Origin: Thermogutta terrifontis
GTDB lineage: Bacteria; Planctomycetota; Planctomycetia; Pirellulales; Thermoguttaceae
Length of the DNA: 64,000 nt
NCBI RefSeq assembly: GCF_002277955.1
Contig: NZ_CP018477.1
Span: 682,001-746,000, forward strand
Reading direction: 5' to 3'
Shown: one piece after another, positions 17,938-26,998 of the stretch
Layout of the letters: each line of letters begins with the position of its first letter
How positions within the stretch are numbered: the stretch's first letter is position 1
Program-made: the position numbers and the translations under genes
The notes under the pieces: model-generated
Seen by the model: only the letters and a program-made list of their open reading frames with translations
Database searches by the model: none
What the model was told of the DNA's origin: nothing

Positions 17938-18465
17938 GCCACCTCACAGCGTCCCACGGTGATGCGCGTTTGTCTCGATCAAGCTGGATTCGGCCGCCTT
18001 GTCAGGCTGATCGCAGACAGGGCATCACCAGAGTTTTGCTCGCGTATCCGTTGCCCTTTTCCCTGGCGAGTCCAGCAGCATCTCTGAAATTCACCGCTGC
18101 TCCTCCGCCCTGCATGCCTTGGATGTGGTGTGGAGGCATTTCCCCAATTGTTCAGCCGCCGGCGTGAAAATAATCTCGGCCACCGGCGCATGGCGTTTCT
18201 GTCGTCAGGCGTTTTTGTTTTTCCCGTTTTCGCAATTATATCACCCCAGCGGCCGGCCCGAACCGAACGGAAGTCCCCGCATGACTTGTTCAGACGTTCA
18301 CAGTGGGGTATTTTTCAAGCCAAGCCTCGGACAGCGATGCTGTTTAGAGAGTTCCGCACGTGGCAGAACAAGATAATCTTCCACCAACAACAGGATGAAT
18401 CGTGGCAGATCATCAGGCGATTGGGAGAAACGTTTTTTTGAATTTCCAGGAGAAAGGCTCAGGCC
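17938..18465. other. Intergenic region, nothing recognised
   Basis: A 528-bp gap between the divergent CDF exporter and the URO-D-family gene, so promoters for both should lie here. I find no repeat of the dispersed families, no tRNA and no convincing small gene. Confidence 0.4.
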
Positions 18466-19635
18466 ATGGCAAAGGAAACGATGCTTCCGCGGGAACGGGT
18501 GTTGGCGGCCCTCAATCATCAGGAAACGGATCGCGTGCCGCTCGATTTGGGTGGGAACCAAACCGGAATCCATCGCCTGGCCTACGAGGCTCTGGTCAAG
18601 CACCTCGGCTGGGAGGAAAAGATCGACATCATGGATGCGGTCCAGCAACTTGCCCGGCCCTCTGAACGGGTGCTGCAGCGTTTTCGCATCGACACGCGAT
18701 ACATTTTTGCCAAACCGTCAGAGAACTGGAAAGGCGGAATCACCGAGGCCGTTCGCAATGGCAAGCGATGGTATGATCTCGTGGACGAATTCGGTGTGCG
18801 GTGGTCCATGCCCGCGGAGGACGGCCTCTATATGGACATCACCTATCATCCGCTGGCAGAGGCCACCCTGCGGGACCTCGAGGACTATCCGTTTCCCCGC
18901 GGTGATGATCCGTCACGTTTTGTGGGCTTGCGGGAAGAGGCCCGGCGGCTCCGGGAAGAGACACCCTACGCTGTGGTGAGCGGCATTTCCGGAGTGGTGT
19001 ACGAAATCTGCTGGTATATGCGGGGCCTGGAGCGATGGTTTATGGATATGATCGAGCAACCGGAATTCTGCGAGGCCCTCCTCGACCGCACGCTGCAATT
19101 CTGGCTCGACTGGTTCCGCGTGTTCCTCCAGGAGGTGGGTGACCTCGTCGATGTCATCATGATCGGTGATGATCTGACCGGTCAAAACGGACCGCTTTTT
19201 AGCCCCGAGTTTTACCGCCGGGTTGTCAAACCCCGGCAGAAGAAGCTGGTCCAGTACATTCGCACGCACACCCGGGCAAAAATCTGGTATCACACCTGTG
19301 GTGCGTGCTCCGTCTATATTTCGGATTTGATCGATAACGGGATCGACATTCTCAATCCGGTGCAGATCAGTGCCCGGGGCATGGATCCCCAGACGCTCAA
19401 GACCCAATGGGGTGATCGGCTGGTCTTCTGGGGCGGTGCCATCGACGCGCAGCATGTGCTTCCCTATGCCACACCGCGGGAAATTCGCGAACACGTCCGT
19501 CGCAATCTCGAGATCTGGAAGCCCGGCGGCGGGTACGTCTTTAACAACGTCCACAACATTCAGGCCGGTGTGCCTCCGGAAAACATCGTGGCTCTTTACG
19601 ATGCCGCGTATGAATTCGGCTTTTACCAGAAGTGA
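18466..19635 (+). CDS. Uroporphyrinogen decarboxylase (URO-D) superfamily protein, corrinoid methyltransferase-like
   Basis: 389 residues; ATG 18466 with AGGAGAAAGG about 10 nt upstream. The N-terminus (MLPRERVLAALNHQETDRVPLDLGG) and the segment MIGDDLTGQNGPLFSPEFY are typical of URO-D-superfamily proteins that are not HemE. A HxC motif (H276, C278 in YHTCGAC) matches the zinc ligands of methylcobamide:CoM methyltransferases (MtaA/MtbA), while the third ligand position near the C-terminus reads NNVHN instead of a Cys. Planctomycete genomes carry many such genes, usually of unknown substrate. A role in methyl transfer or demethylation is likely; true heme synthesis is unlikely. Confidence 0.8.
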   Translation: MAKETMLPRERVLAALNHQETDRVPLDLGGNQTGIHRLAYEALVKHLGWEEKIDIMDAVQQLARPSERVLQRFRIDTRYIFAKPSENWKGGITEAVRNGKRWYDLVDEFGVRWSMPAEDGLYMDITYHPLAEATLRDLEDYPFPRGDDPSRFVGLREEARRLREETPYAVVSGISGVVYEICWYMRGLERWFMDMIEQPEFCEALLDRTLQFWLDWFRVFLQEVGDLVDVIMIGDDLTGQNGPLFSPEFYRRVVKPRQKKLVQYIRTHTRAKIWYHTCGACSVYISDLIDNGIDILNPVQISARGMDPQTLKTQWGDRLVFWGGAIDAQHVLPYATPREIREHVRRNLEIWKPGGGYVFNNVHNIQAGVPPENIVALYDAAYEFGFYQK

Positions 19636-19674
19636 TCATCAGAGTTACCGCGAAAAACGTTAAAGCGTCAATCA

Positions 19675-19719
19675 AACAGAAAAACGGCGCCACAGTCCCG
19701 GAGAAGACCGTGACGCCGT
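19675..19719 (-). terminator. Rho-independent terminator of the HtrA gene
   Basis: On the minus strand a long imperfect stem (ACGGCG, one-base bulge, then CACGGTC paired with GACTGTG, and CGCCGT) closes an 8-nt loop and is followed by TTTTTCTGTTTG. It lies about 40 nt past the HtrA stop codon. The convergent URO-D gene ends at 19635 and lacks a T-run in its direction. Confidence 0.8.
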
Positions 19720-19760
19720 CGGACGGGTTGGGAAGAAAATCGGGGGCCAGAAAACTTGGC

Positions 19761-21329
19761 TTATTCGCTCACGCGAATCGCCACATACCGTGAGACGCCC
19801 TCAGGCGTGACCACCCGAAGAAGGACGCCTTCACTCAGCGGCTTCGCCTGCAGGGCCTTGGTCAGATCGCTGACGCTGGTCACCTTCTGGCGGTTGGCCT
19901 CCACAATCACCATGCCTTCTTCCAGACCGGCCAACTGCGCGGGGCTGCCCGGGGTCACGTTCGTGATGACCACCCCTTCTTTAATGTCAAGGCCAAGTTG
20001 CTGGGCCACATCAGCGGTCAGCGTTTCCACCTGGATGCCCAGTTTGGCAAAACTCTCGTTCTCCCGCGGCATCGGGCGACCGCCCCGACGGAGACGCCCC
20101 GGCACACGCTCCATCCCGTATTCCGCGGGTTGTTCGCGGACGACGACCTCGAGCGTGGTTTTCTTGCCATCGCGGAGGATCTCCACCTTGTGGGGTGCGT
20201 CGATCGTCGCTTCCTCCACGAGGCTTTGCAGCTCATTAGGCGCGGTCACCGGTTTCCCGTCGAAGCTGAGGATCACGTCGCCCGACTTAATCCCGGCCAC
20301 GGCCGCCGGTGTGTTAGGATACACCTCAGCCACGAGCACGCCTTCATGCGGTTTCACGCCAAGCTGGGACGCCAAATCTCCCTCGATCGGCTGAATCGCC
20401 ACGCCCAGGTATCCGCGCCGCACGACGCCCTTTTCTGCAAGCTGAATGGCGACAAACTTGGCCAGGTTGGATGGGATGGCGAAGCCGACTCCTTCATATC
20501 CGCCCGACCGGGTGCTGATAGCCGTATTGATGCCGATGACTTCGCCATCGAGATTAACGAGCGGGCCACCGCTATTTCCCGGGTTGATCGCGGCATCGGT
20601 CTGAATGAAGTTCTCCCGCACGGCAAGGCCGAGGCCGCGGCCCTTGGCGCTGACAATTCCGGCGGTGACGGTTCCCTCCAGTCCGAAGGGCTGACCGAGA
20701 GCCAGAACCCAGTCACCCACCTGCACCTGATCACTGTCACCGAGGACGGCAGCCTTCAGTCCAGTGGCGCCTTTGATCCACACCAGGGCAAGGTCCGTCT
20801 TGGGATCGGTTTTTACATCCACGGCCTGGAACTCACGTCCGTCGTGAAGTCGCACGATAACCTTGCCCTGTTCATCCACGACGTGGGAGTTGGTAAGGAT
20901 CACGCCGGAAGGGTCGATGATCACGCCGGAACCAAGCCCCTGAATGACGCGGGGCGGCATGGGACCACGGCGGAAGAAGTATCGGAATTCCGGCGGCAGC
21001 ATGTCGTCGAACGGAGTTCCCTGGAAAGGATCTTCCTCAAAGGGGGAGAGCGTTTGGTCCCGCCCGCCACCGGCCTGGGCAAACGTCCGAATCATCACCA
21101 CACTGGGCAAAACCTCCTGGGCGGCCTGGCGGAATGCCGCTGACAACTGATTGGCAAACTCATGCTGCGGAGAAGCCGCCTTGGGTTTGGGAGCGGCAAG
21201 ATTGAGCTTGGTCCCGTGCTCCTGGCTTTCCAAACTTCCCACCAGAAGACCACTCCCCGTGAGGAGCGTCACAATTCCAATAAGGGTCAAAAGGTAGTGT
21301 CTCCGCACTGCGTCGATCCAGCGCGACAT
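19761..21329 (-). CDS. degP: HtrA/DegP-family periplasmic serine protease with two PDZ domains
   Basis: 522 residues. An N-terminal signal anchor (about 12-30) is followed by the trypsin-like domain with H149 (TNSHVVD), D179 (KTDLALV) and S253 (GNSGGPL), all catalytic residues intact. PDZ1 spans about 300-390 and PDZ2 about 420-515. Proteins of this type degrade or refold misfolded envelope proteins. A Gly/Pro/Arg-rich loop (FRYFFRRGPMPPRVIQG) precedes the protease core as in Do-type members. Start ATG 21329 follows AAGGAGG at optimal spacing. A terminator follows the stop, so the gene is the last of its transcript and probably monocistronic. Confidence 0.93.
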   Translation of the reverse strand: MSRWIDAVRRHYLLTLIGIVTLLTGSGLLVGSLESQEHGTKLNLAAPKPKAASPQHEFANQLSAAFRQAAQEVLPSVVMIRTFAQAGGGRDQTLSPFEEDPFQGTPFDDMLPPEFRYFFRRGPMPPRVIQGLGSGVIIDPSGVILTNSHVVDEQGKVIVRLHDGREFQAVDVKTDPKTDLALVWIKGATGLKAAVLGDSDQVQVGDWVLALGQPFGLEGTVTAGIVSAKGRGLGLAVRENFIQTDAAINPGNSGGPLVNLDGEVIGINTAISTRSGGYEGVGFAIPSNLAKFVAIQLAEKGVVRRGYLGVAIQPIEGDLASQLGVKPHEGVLVAEVYPNTPAAVAGIKSGDVILSFDGKPVTAPNELQSLVEEATIDAPHKVEILRDGKKTTLEVVVREQPAEYGMERVPGRLRRGGRPMPRENESFAKLGIQVETLTADVAQQLGLDIKEGVVITNVTPGSPAQLAGLEEGMVIVEANRQKVTSVSDLTKALQAKPLSEGVLLRVVTPEGVSRYVAIRVSE

Positions 21330-21928
21330 GGTCGTGTCCTCCTTTCTGAAAATGGGTAAGTAAGGTTAGTTCACTCCTGGGCTGCAGCCCACCCCCATCA
21401 CACGAAGCGAATCTTTTTCAAGGAAGCCCCTCTTGAAAGTGAGCAACGACTCATCGTGATTGTCTCGACCTCCTTATCATAACCGAATGGCGTTTTTCGC
21501 CCTCGGCCCCATCCCGGCCTAGCGCAATCATCTACGAACTTCGTTGCCAATGGAGCGAGAAATGTAGCACAACAGTGTTGCGTGTAGTCACGAGCGCTAC
21601 ATTATTCCATTTCTCTTTGACGTGTTTCCTGTCAAACTGACAGTTGGCTGCCATGAAGAATCCTGAGTCAAGGCTTTAAGAACGCCGCAATATGGGTGTG
21701 CAAATTGAATACCAGGAAGGCACAAATCTTGGCGCCCGCAGAACCGTGCCCAGCGTGCGTTGGGCTTGCCCAGGACAGGTACACGAGTCAAATCTGGAAA
21801 CGGAGACGAGAGTTTCACCTCCGTGCGGTGTTGTGAGGCCCAAGCGGTGTGCCGAGAGAGTTGGCGCCAGAACATCAGCGCAAGCAGCGATGGATCCAAA
21901 GCCAATCCGCGTGCCCTGAGAAGATGCG
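21330..21928. other. Intergenic region, nothing recognised
   Basis: About 600 bp between the HtrA gene and the PEP-CTERM protein. A small perfect inverted repeat CTGTCA-aac-TGACAG lies near 21629; otherwise no repeat, RNA or credible gene. Base composition is lower in GC than the flanking genes near 21480-21640. Confidence 0.4.
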
Positions 21929-23377
21929 TCAGACGGCGGTGATGGGCGCACCGCGCGGGGAAGTTTTTCGGCGGCGCCCGTAGCACAACCCCAGGGCTCC
22001 GGCAGCCAGTGCCAGCAGATAGGCCGTGCTCGGTTCAGGGATGACCTCCCCACCCGTGGGCCCACCCCGAATTTCAAACCGCGGGAATGAAAGGGGCCCA
22101 CTTGAAATCCCAAACAATTGGCCGAAGAGCGGATTCGCCTCGGCCAGGCTCCCCAGTGCCTCCTGTTCTTCTGGTGAGAGCGTCTCGCGCTGGAGAAGGA
22201 AAGTGGCCTGAAGGGAAGGACCGAGTGGGTCGTACGGGTCGTACAGAAATTCTCGCGCGCTGTTCCACAGATTCATCCCCAGGATGCCGTCAAGTCCCTC
22301 CACCAGATCGGCGACAAACACAGGCGCGTTGGTAAAGCGGAGTTGGCCATCCACTACCCCGTCAAAATCCGTGTCGATGGGCAATGCCAGCCAGTCGACA
22401 GTGAAGCCGGGCACGGTGATCGGGCTCCCTGCCGCGCCTATGATATCGATCGTGGTCTCTGGCGAATTCAAATCAAAACCGAGCGCCTGAGCAATTGCCG
22501 TGCTGATCACACTGATGGCAGCCCCGGTGTCAAAGAGAAAAACGGCGTTGGTTACGGTGGCCAGTGCTTCACCGAGAGAGACCTGCTCCTGAACAGGGTT
22601 GGGGGCCACGGTCACTTCATCTCCCGGGTTACTGTAGTTCTCCGGACCGAAGGGAGTCAAGGGAATCCTCACCGGATCGGTGGTCGTCCCGGGGATGCCG
22701 GCAAGGCGTGTGCCCGCTGCCACGAAACTCAGGTCCGGCATGTAGAGGACGATTCCTGCAAAAAGAGGTGCCCAGGTCGGATCATCAGCAAAAAACGCAC
22801 CGAGGTCGAACTCATATCCCAGCATATCGACCTTCGCGGCGGGCAAACTGCCCCCTGGTATCGTGCCGAAGTGGATCGGTGTCCCAGCGATGTTGGGGAG
22901 CTGTGCGCTGCCAGTCTCCGTCCCCACAAACACCTGCACCCCAGGGACCGTGACGCCGCCGGTCAGGTCGTAGCTGAAATCAAAGCCCAGGAACGCATCC
23001 CAGGAGAACGAGACCGCGTGCAGTCCATCCGTCCAGAATGTCATCGGCATGGAGACGTCGCCCACGATCACGCCGTCGATGGCGTCCGCCACGGCCCCGT
23101 CTGGCACCTTGATCGGCACCGGTGCTCCCATCAAATCGAAGAAAGCGCGATCAGTTGCCGAGAGGGTGACGACACTCGCGCCGGTATCGTAAATTCCAAA
23201 GGCGAGGGCCCAATCTCCGCCCCAGTTGTAGCCCTGGATAACCTCAATCTGATCCCCAAAGAGATCCAGCGCAGGATCGAGATCGATTTGCACATCACCC
23301 GCCGTGGCAATTCCGGGCATGGCCAACCCGAACAACAGCACCGCTCCCAGAAACCGGCGAAGCCCTCGCGCTACCAT
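21929..23377 (-). CDS. Secreted double-DTGA (aspartic-protease-like) protein with PEP-CTERM anchor
   Basis: 482 residues with a signal peptide (GAVLLFGLAMPGIATA-GD). Two aspartic-protease-type motifs occur, D64TGA (YDTGASVVTLS) and D283TGA (FDTGAAISVIS), each followed by hydrophobic-Gly segments (DGVIVGDVSM; LDGILGMNLW), consistent with two retropepsin-like lobes in one chain. The C-terminus has the PEP-CTERM sorting signal: IPEPS (446-450), a membrane helix, and an arginine cluster (GRRRK). Exosortase processes such tails. Protease activity is plausible but not certain, since the pattern also occurs in inactive relatives. Start ATG 23377 is preceded by GGGAGAAG. Confidence 0.78.
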   Translation of the reverse strand: MVARGLRRFLGAVLLFGLAMPGIATAGDVQIDLDPALDLFGDQIEVIQGYNWGGDWALAFGIYDTGASVVTLSATDRAFFDLMGAPVPIKVPDGAVADAIDGVIVGDVSMPMTFWTDGLHAVSFSWDAFLGFDFSYDLTGGVTVPGVQVFVGTETGSAQLPNIAGTPIHFGTIPGGSLPAAKVDMLGYEFDLGAFFADDPTWAPLFAGIVLYMPDLSFVAAGTRLAGIPGTTTDPVRIPLTPFGPENYSNPGDEVTVAPNPVQEQVSLGEALATVTNAVFLFDTGAAISVISTAIAQALGFDLNSPETTIDIIGAAGSPITVPGFTVDWLALPIDTDFDGVVDGQLRFTNAPVFVADLVEGLDGILGMNLWNSAREFLYDPYDPLGPSLQATFLLQRETLSPEEQEALGSLAEANPLFGQLFGISSGPLSFPRFEIRGGPTGGEVIPEPSTAYLLALAAGALGLCYGRRRKTSPRGAPITAV

Positions 23378-23729
23378 GGCACTTCTCCCGTGCTCGGAAA
23401 CATAACGAACTGCGTCGAACGAGCGACCGTTCGCACAGCGTGATAAGTTTTCCAGGCCGCCCCTATTTTAACCCTGCGACTCGCGCTTGCAACTCGTTTC
23501 TTAAAAATTTTTTGACAAAGCCGCAGGGAATGCCCATCGATCGTGGCATACATACCCAAACCATGGTGTGATGTTCAAAAGGATAGCAAAACTCTCAGCT
23601 TTCCCGCGTATGGAGCATTATCGCGGCCTTGACCAGGGTCCCGCCGGGAACCTGTCGGCCTACTCGAAGAATTTGTCAATCGACGCAGAAGTCTATGGGA
23701 GGGAACCTTCCCCGGTCTGCGACGAACCT

Positions 23730-23855
23730 CGGAGGGGCACGCTTGTCGTGCCCGGTGAGGACCGATGGGCAATCAATCGGTGTTCATCGGACCCGACAGG
23801 CGGGTCCCTCCGATATGCGGACCTGACAAGCGGGTCCCTCCGAAAAGGTCCCTCC
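23730..23855. repeat. Family-B hairpin cluster
   Basis: A mosaic element of three hairpins: GGGCACG-CTTGT-CGTGCCC, a spacer with GGGCAATCAATCGGTG, GGACCCG-ACAGG-CGGGTCC, then GGACCTG-ACAAG-CGGGTCC. Flanks read CGGAGGG or CCCTCCG. It occupies part of the 640-bp gap between the PEP-CTERM gene and epmA; the rest of that gap shows no gene, apart from a hairpin at 23975-24003 whose function is unclear. Confidence 0.8.
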
Positions 23856-23974
23856 GGCTTACCCTTCTCAAGACCTTGCCGGCCGTCACGCGCCTTTGCA
23901 GGGGGGAGCCAAAGCGGGGACAACTCAGCGCTGATGCGGGTTTCAAGCGTTGGACAATCAGCGTCGGGCCGGAG

Positions 23975-24003
23975 GTCGTCTTTTGCTTCACACCGAAGAC
24001 GAC
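23975..24003 (-). terminator. Possible terminator hairpin of the efp-epmA transcript
   Basis: GTCGTCTT at 23975-23982 pairs with AAGACGAC at 23996-24003, 15 nt past the epmA stop. No T-run follows on the minus strand, so it may be only a 3' end stabiliser. Confidence 0.35.
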
Positions 24004-24017
24004 TAGAGTGGGCCTGC

Positions 24018-25022
24018 TCAGGCGATGTCGAACGGAAAGGCGAGGACTTCTCGCAGCGAGTGCGCGCCGGCACGCAGCATGACGACGCGGTCAAATCCCA
24101 AGGCCACGCCGACGCACGGGGGTAGGCCGTGTTCCATGGCGCGCAGGAGGCGGCTTTCCTCGGGCAGCGGGCTCTTACCATCGCTGATCCGCTGAGCGTT
24201 GCTCGCGCGAATCCGCCTTCGCAGCTCCTCCGGGTCGCGCAATTCGTGGTACCCGTTGGCCAGCTCCACGCCACGGAAAAACAATTCAAAGCGCTCGGCC
24301 ACGGGTGGCGTGTCGGTCCGCACGACAGCGAGCGCGGCCTGACTGGCTGGATAGTCGCAAACGATCACAGGTCGATCGTGTCCCAGCCGGGGTTGGACGC
24401 ACTCCGACCACAGCAGATCGAGCCAGCCATCACGGTCCTCCACGGCCAAAGACTCGGGCCAGACGATCCCGAGAAAGCGGGCAACGCCCTGAAGTTGCGA
24501 GCCGCTGGCTTCCAGAGGGTGGATTCCCACGGCGTCCTGGAAAACCTCGCTGTAGGTGCAAATGGTCGGCCGTCCGCTCTTGAGGATTCTTTCCGCCAGA
24601 TCGGCAAGCAGTTCCATCCCCGACTGATAATCGTCACCCACGCGATACCACTCGACGATGGTGAATTCGGGATTGTGCAGATGGCCTATCTCGCCGCGTC
24701 GAAACGCCCGGGTGATCTGATAAATGGCCCCCGGGCCACCGCTGGCGAGAAGTCTTTTCATCCCGAATTCTGGTGAGGTTTGCAGATAATATCGCGGCGT
24801 GTTGGGTTGGATCTCTTCCGGGCGCTCCACGTCAAAGACGGAAAACGGGTCGAGATGGCGGTCGACCACCGTATCATGCGAAAGAAGCGGGGTTTCCACT
24901 TCCAGAAATCCCCGCTCCTTAAAGAATTGCCGAAATTCCTCTAACAGCGCTGCGCGTAAGCGCAAAATTTCCCACGGAGCTGTGGGTCGAAAATCATTGT
25001 CGGGCGATTGGGCATCCATCAT
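24018..25022 (-). CDS. epmA: EF-P (R)-beta-lysine ligase EpmA (PoxA/GenX), LysRS-like
   Basis: 334 residues, the length of EpmA, which is a class II lysyl-tRNA synthetase catalytic core without the anticodon-binding domain. Visible class II motifs include FLEVETPLL (motif 1 region), FRRGEIGHLHNPEFTIVEWY (motif 2) and GVALGFDRVVML (motif 3). The enzyme ligates (R)-beta-lysine to the conserved Lys of elongation factor P. The gene starts 27 bp after efp on the same strand, and epmB lies divergently next to efp, so the whole modification pathway is together. The hydroxylase EpmC is not present in the window. Confidence 0.93.
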   Translation of the reverse strand: MMDAQSPDNDFRPTAPWEILRLRAALLEEFRQFFKERGFLEVETPLLSHDTVVDRHLDPFSVFDVERPEEIQPNTPRYYLQTSPEFGMKRLLASGGPGAIYQITRAFRRGEIGHLHNPEFTIVEWYRVGDDYQSGMELLADLAERILKSGRPTICTYSEVFQDAVGIHPLEASGSQLQGVARFLGIVWPESLAVEDRDGWLDLLWSECVQPRLGHDRPVIVCDYPASQAALAVVRTDTPPVAERFELFFRGVELANGYHELRDPEELRRRIRASNAQRISDGKSPLPEESRLLRAMEHGLPPCVGVALGFDRVVMLRAGAHSLREVLAFPFDIA

Positions 25023-25049
25023 TCCGGAGGGGGCGTCATCCGGCCGGTG

Positions 25050-25619
25050 TTATTCCTTGACGCGTTCAATGTACTCACCGGTGCGTGTGTCAATCTTGAT
25101 GAGGTCGCCGATTTCGACAAATGCCGGAACGATGATCTCTGCGCCGGTCTCCAGTTGGCAGGGTTTGGTCACGTTGGTGGCCGTGTTCCCGCGGACACCA
25201 GGCTCGCAGTATTCGACGCGAAGAACCACGTGGTTGGGCGGTGTTACCGAGATCGGCTTGCCGTTGAAGAGGAGCATGGTGCACGGCATGCCCTCCTTAA
25301 GATACTTCCAGGCCTCATCCACCTGATCCTTGGTCAATTCGTACTGCTCGAACGTGTTGTTGTCCATGAAAATGAACGAATCGCCCTGCCGGTAAAGGAA
25401 TTGAGCATCGACCTCTTCCACATCGGCAGCTTCGATGGTGTCGCCGCTCTTGTATGTGCGGTCGATGACCGTGTTGCGGATCAGGTTTTTCAGCTTGCAT
25501 TTGTAAAGAGCCTGACCCTTCCCCGGCTTGACGAACGTGCATTCGATCATCAGGTAGGGTTCGCCGTCAAGCTGAACCTTTAAACCCTTGCGAAATTCGC
25601 TTGTGTTGTAAGTGGCCAC
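25050..25619 (-). CDS. efp: Translation elongation factor P
   Basis: 189 residues with the three-domain EF-P layout. The modified residue is K34 in the loop VKPGKGQALYKCK. The C-terminal OB domain ends with the usual RTGEYIERV. EF-P binds ribosomes stalled at polyproline and promotes peptide bond formation. The start is a GTG at 25619 (GGAG upstream), giving MATYNTSEFRKG as in other EF-Ps. Beta-lysylation at K34 is expected because epmA follows and epmB is divergent. Confidence 0.97.
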   Translation of the reverse strand: MATYNTSEFRKGLKVQLDGEPYLMIECTFVKPGKGQALYKCKLKNLIRNTVIDRTYKSGDTIEAADVEEVDAQFLYRQGDSFIFMDNNTFEQYELTKDQVDEAWKYLKEGMPCTMLLFNGKPISVTPPNHVVLRVEYCEPGVRGNTATNVTKPCQLETGAEIIVPAFVEIGDLIKIDTRTGEYIERVKE

Positions 25620-25912
25620 GTCTCCAACCCTCTCGTTTCGATTGTGCTTGCAATTGCCGCGGAATATTCACCTATCGCCCAGGCGTGAGATTAACCTTAC
25701 CAACAGCACCGCACTATGTTTTCGGAGGCTTCCCACCTCGTGCCAATACCGGTACGATGAACGAAAAGCCGTGTTAAGAATAAATAACGGCTTGCCCCTG
25801 CGTCGAGCCGTGGTTGCCAGTTCGCAGCGACAGCGGGATCCATCCCAGCCAAGTATTTGAGTACAGTCCCCAAGTCAGGTCAGACGCTAATCATTTGTTC
25901 AACATTAGCCCC

Positions 25913-26998
25913 GTGAAATCGTCCTCCGCCTTTACAACCTCTGAAGCTGCTTGGCCCGGCGAATGTCAGTCTGGTTCTCTCGGGGCACCAGACTGGAAAA
26001 CTGTTTTAGCGGAGGCGATTCGGGATCCCCAGGAACTGTGCCGCGAGCTGGACCTCCCAAGCTCCCTGGCCGAACACGCCCGGCAGGCCGGGAAAGGATT
26101 TCCCCTCCTGTTGCCGCGAACCGTCCTTCCCCGCATCCGGAAGGGCGATCCTCACGACCCGGTGCTCCGTCAGTTCCTCCCCGTTTGGGAGGAAACGCAG
26201 GCGGTGGAGGGATTCACGACCGATCCGCTCCAGGAGCAGGCCGCGCTGACAGCGCCCGGGATCCTCGCCAAGTACCACGGCAGAATTCTTATCGTAACGC
26301 ACCCGGCCTGTCCCGTCCATTGCCGGTACTGCTTTCGGCGGCATTTTCCCTATGCCCAGGCCCTTGCCGGCAAGCAAGCGGAGAAAGAGACGTCCACCGG
26401 TGTCCAGCCGCGTTTAATTGCCAGCGTGGTGGAGTACCTTTCCACCCACCCCGACGTAACAGAGGTTATATTCAGCGGGGGAGAGCCCTTGATTATTGAC
26501 GATCCCGAATGGAAAGCCTGGTTGAAGGCACTGGCAGATATTCCCCACCTGAGGCGCGTTCGGGTGCATACGCGAATGCCGATTGTCATCCCGCAACGGG
26601 TGACGGCCGACCTGCTGGCCACCTTCGAACGCTGCCCGTTGACAAAAGTTATCGTCCTGCACGCGAACCACCCGCGGGAGATTGACAATCCTGTGAGCGA
26701 CGCGATTCTCCGGCTTCGCGCCACGGGGGCCGTCCTGTTTGTGCAGTCCGTTCTTCTGGCGGGAGTCAACGATTCGCCCGAGGTGCTCGTGGAGTTGTAC
26801 GAGAAGCTCTCGGACCTCGGCGTGATGCCGTATTATCTCCACCAGCTCGATAGAGTGGCCGGTGCCCATCATTTTGAGGTACCGGAGCATCGCGGGCGGG
26901 AGATTATTGCGGAGCTTCGCCGCCGATTGCCGGGTTACCTAGTTCCCCAGTATGTTAGGGAAGTTCCCGGCGCGACGGCAAAAATACCGATATTTTAG
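25913..26998 (+). CDS. epmB: EF-P beta-lysylation protein EpmB (lysine 2,3-aminomutase-like radical SAM)
   Basis: 361 residues from the GTG at 25913; an upstream TTG at 25814 is in frame, but codons between them lack the GC-rich third positions of the gene, and neither start has a clear ribosome site. The radical SAM motif CPVHCRYCF (CxxxCxxC) is intact, preceded by GRILIVTHPA, and the partner segments VIFSGGEPLI and RVRVHTRMPIVIPQRVT match the lysine 2,3-aminomutase family. The C-terminus (PGYLVPQYVREVPG) fits EpmB. It converts (S)-alpha-lysine to (R)-beta-lysine for EpmA. It is divergent from efp. Confidence 0.88.
   Translation: MKSSSAFTTSEAAWPGECQSGSLGAPDWKTVLAEAIRDPQELCRELDLPSSLAEHARQAGKGFPLLLPRTVLPRIRKGDPHDPVLRQFLPVWEETQAVEGFTTDPLQEQAALTAPGILAKYHGRILIVTHPACPVHCRYCFRRHFPYAQALAGKQAEKETSTGVQPRLIASVVEYLSTHPDVTEVIFSGGEPLIIDDPEWKAWLKALADIPHLRRVRVHTRMPIVIPQRVTADLLATFERCPLTKVIVLHANHPREIDNPVSDAILRLRATGAVLFVQSVLLAGVNDSPEVLVELYEKLSDLGVMPYYLHQLDRVAGAHHFEVPEHRGREIIAELRRRLPGYLVPQYVREVPGATAKIPIF

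Noticed and set aside
19998-21143. Plus-strand open frame (381 codons) opposite HtrA
   Set aside because: Antisense shadow of a gene with intact catalytic motifs.
21601-21635. Possible promoter (TTGACA and AATAAT on the minus strand) for HtrA
   Set aside because: Spacing between the boxes is 23 bp, too long for a sigma-70 promoter.
22343-23443. Plus-strand open frame (366 codons) opposite the PEP-CTERM gene
   Set aside because: Antisense; product looks like random basic/polar sequence, no motif.
23730-23855. Repeat cluster considered as a CRISPR array
   Set aside because: Units are palindromic, of unequal spacing and lack unique spacers of constant length; no cas genes nearby.
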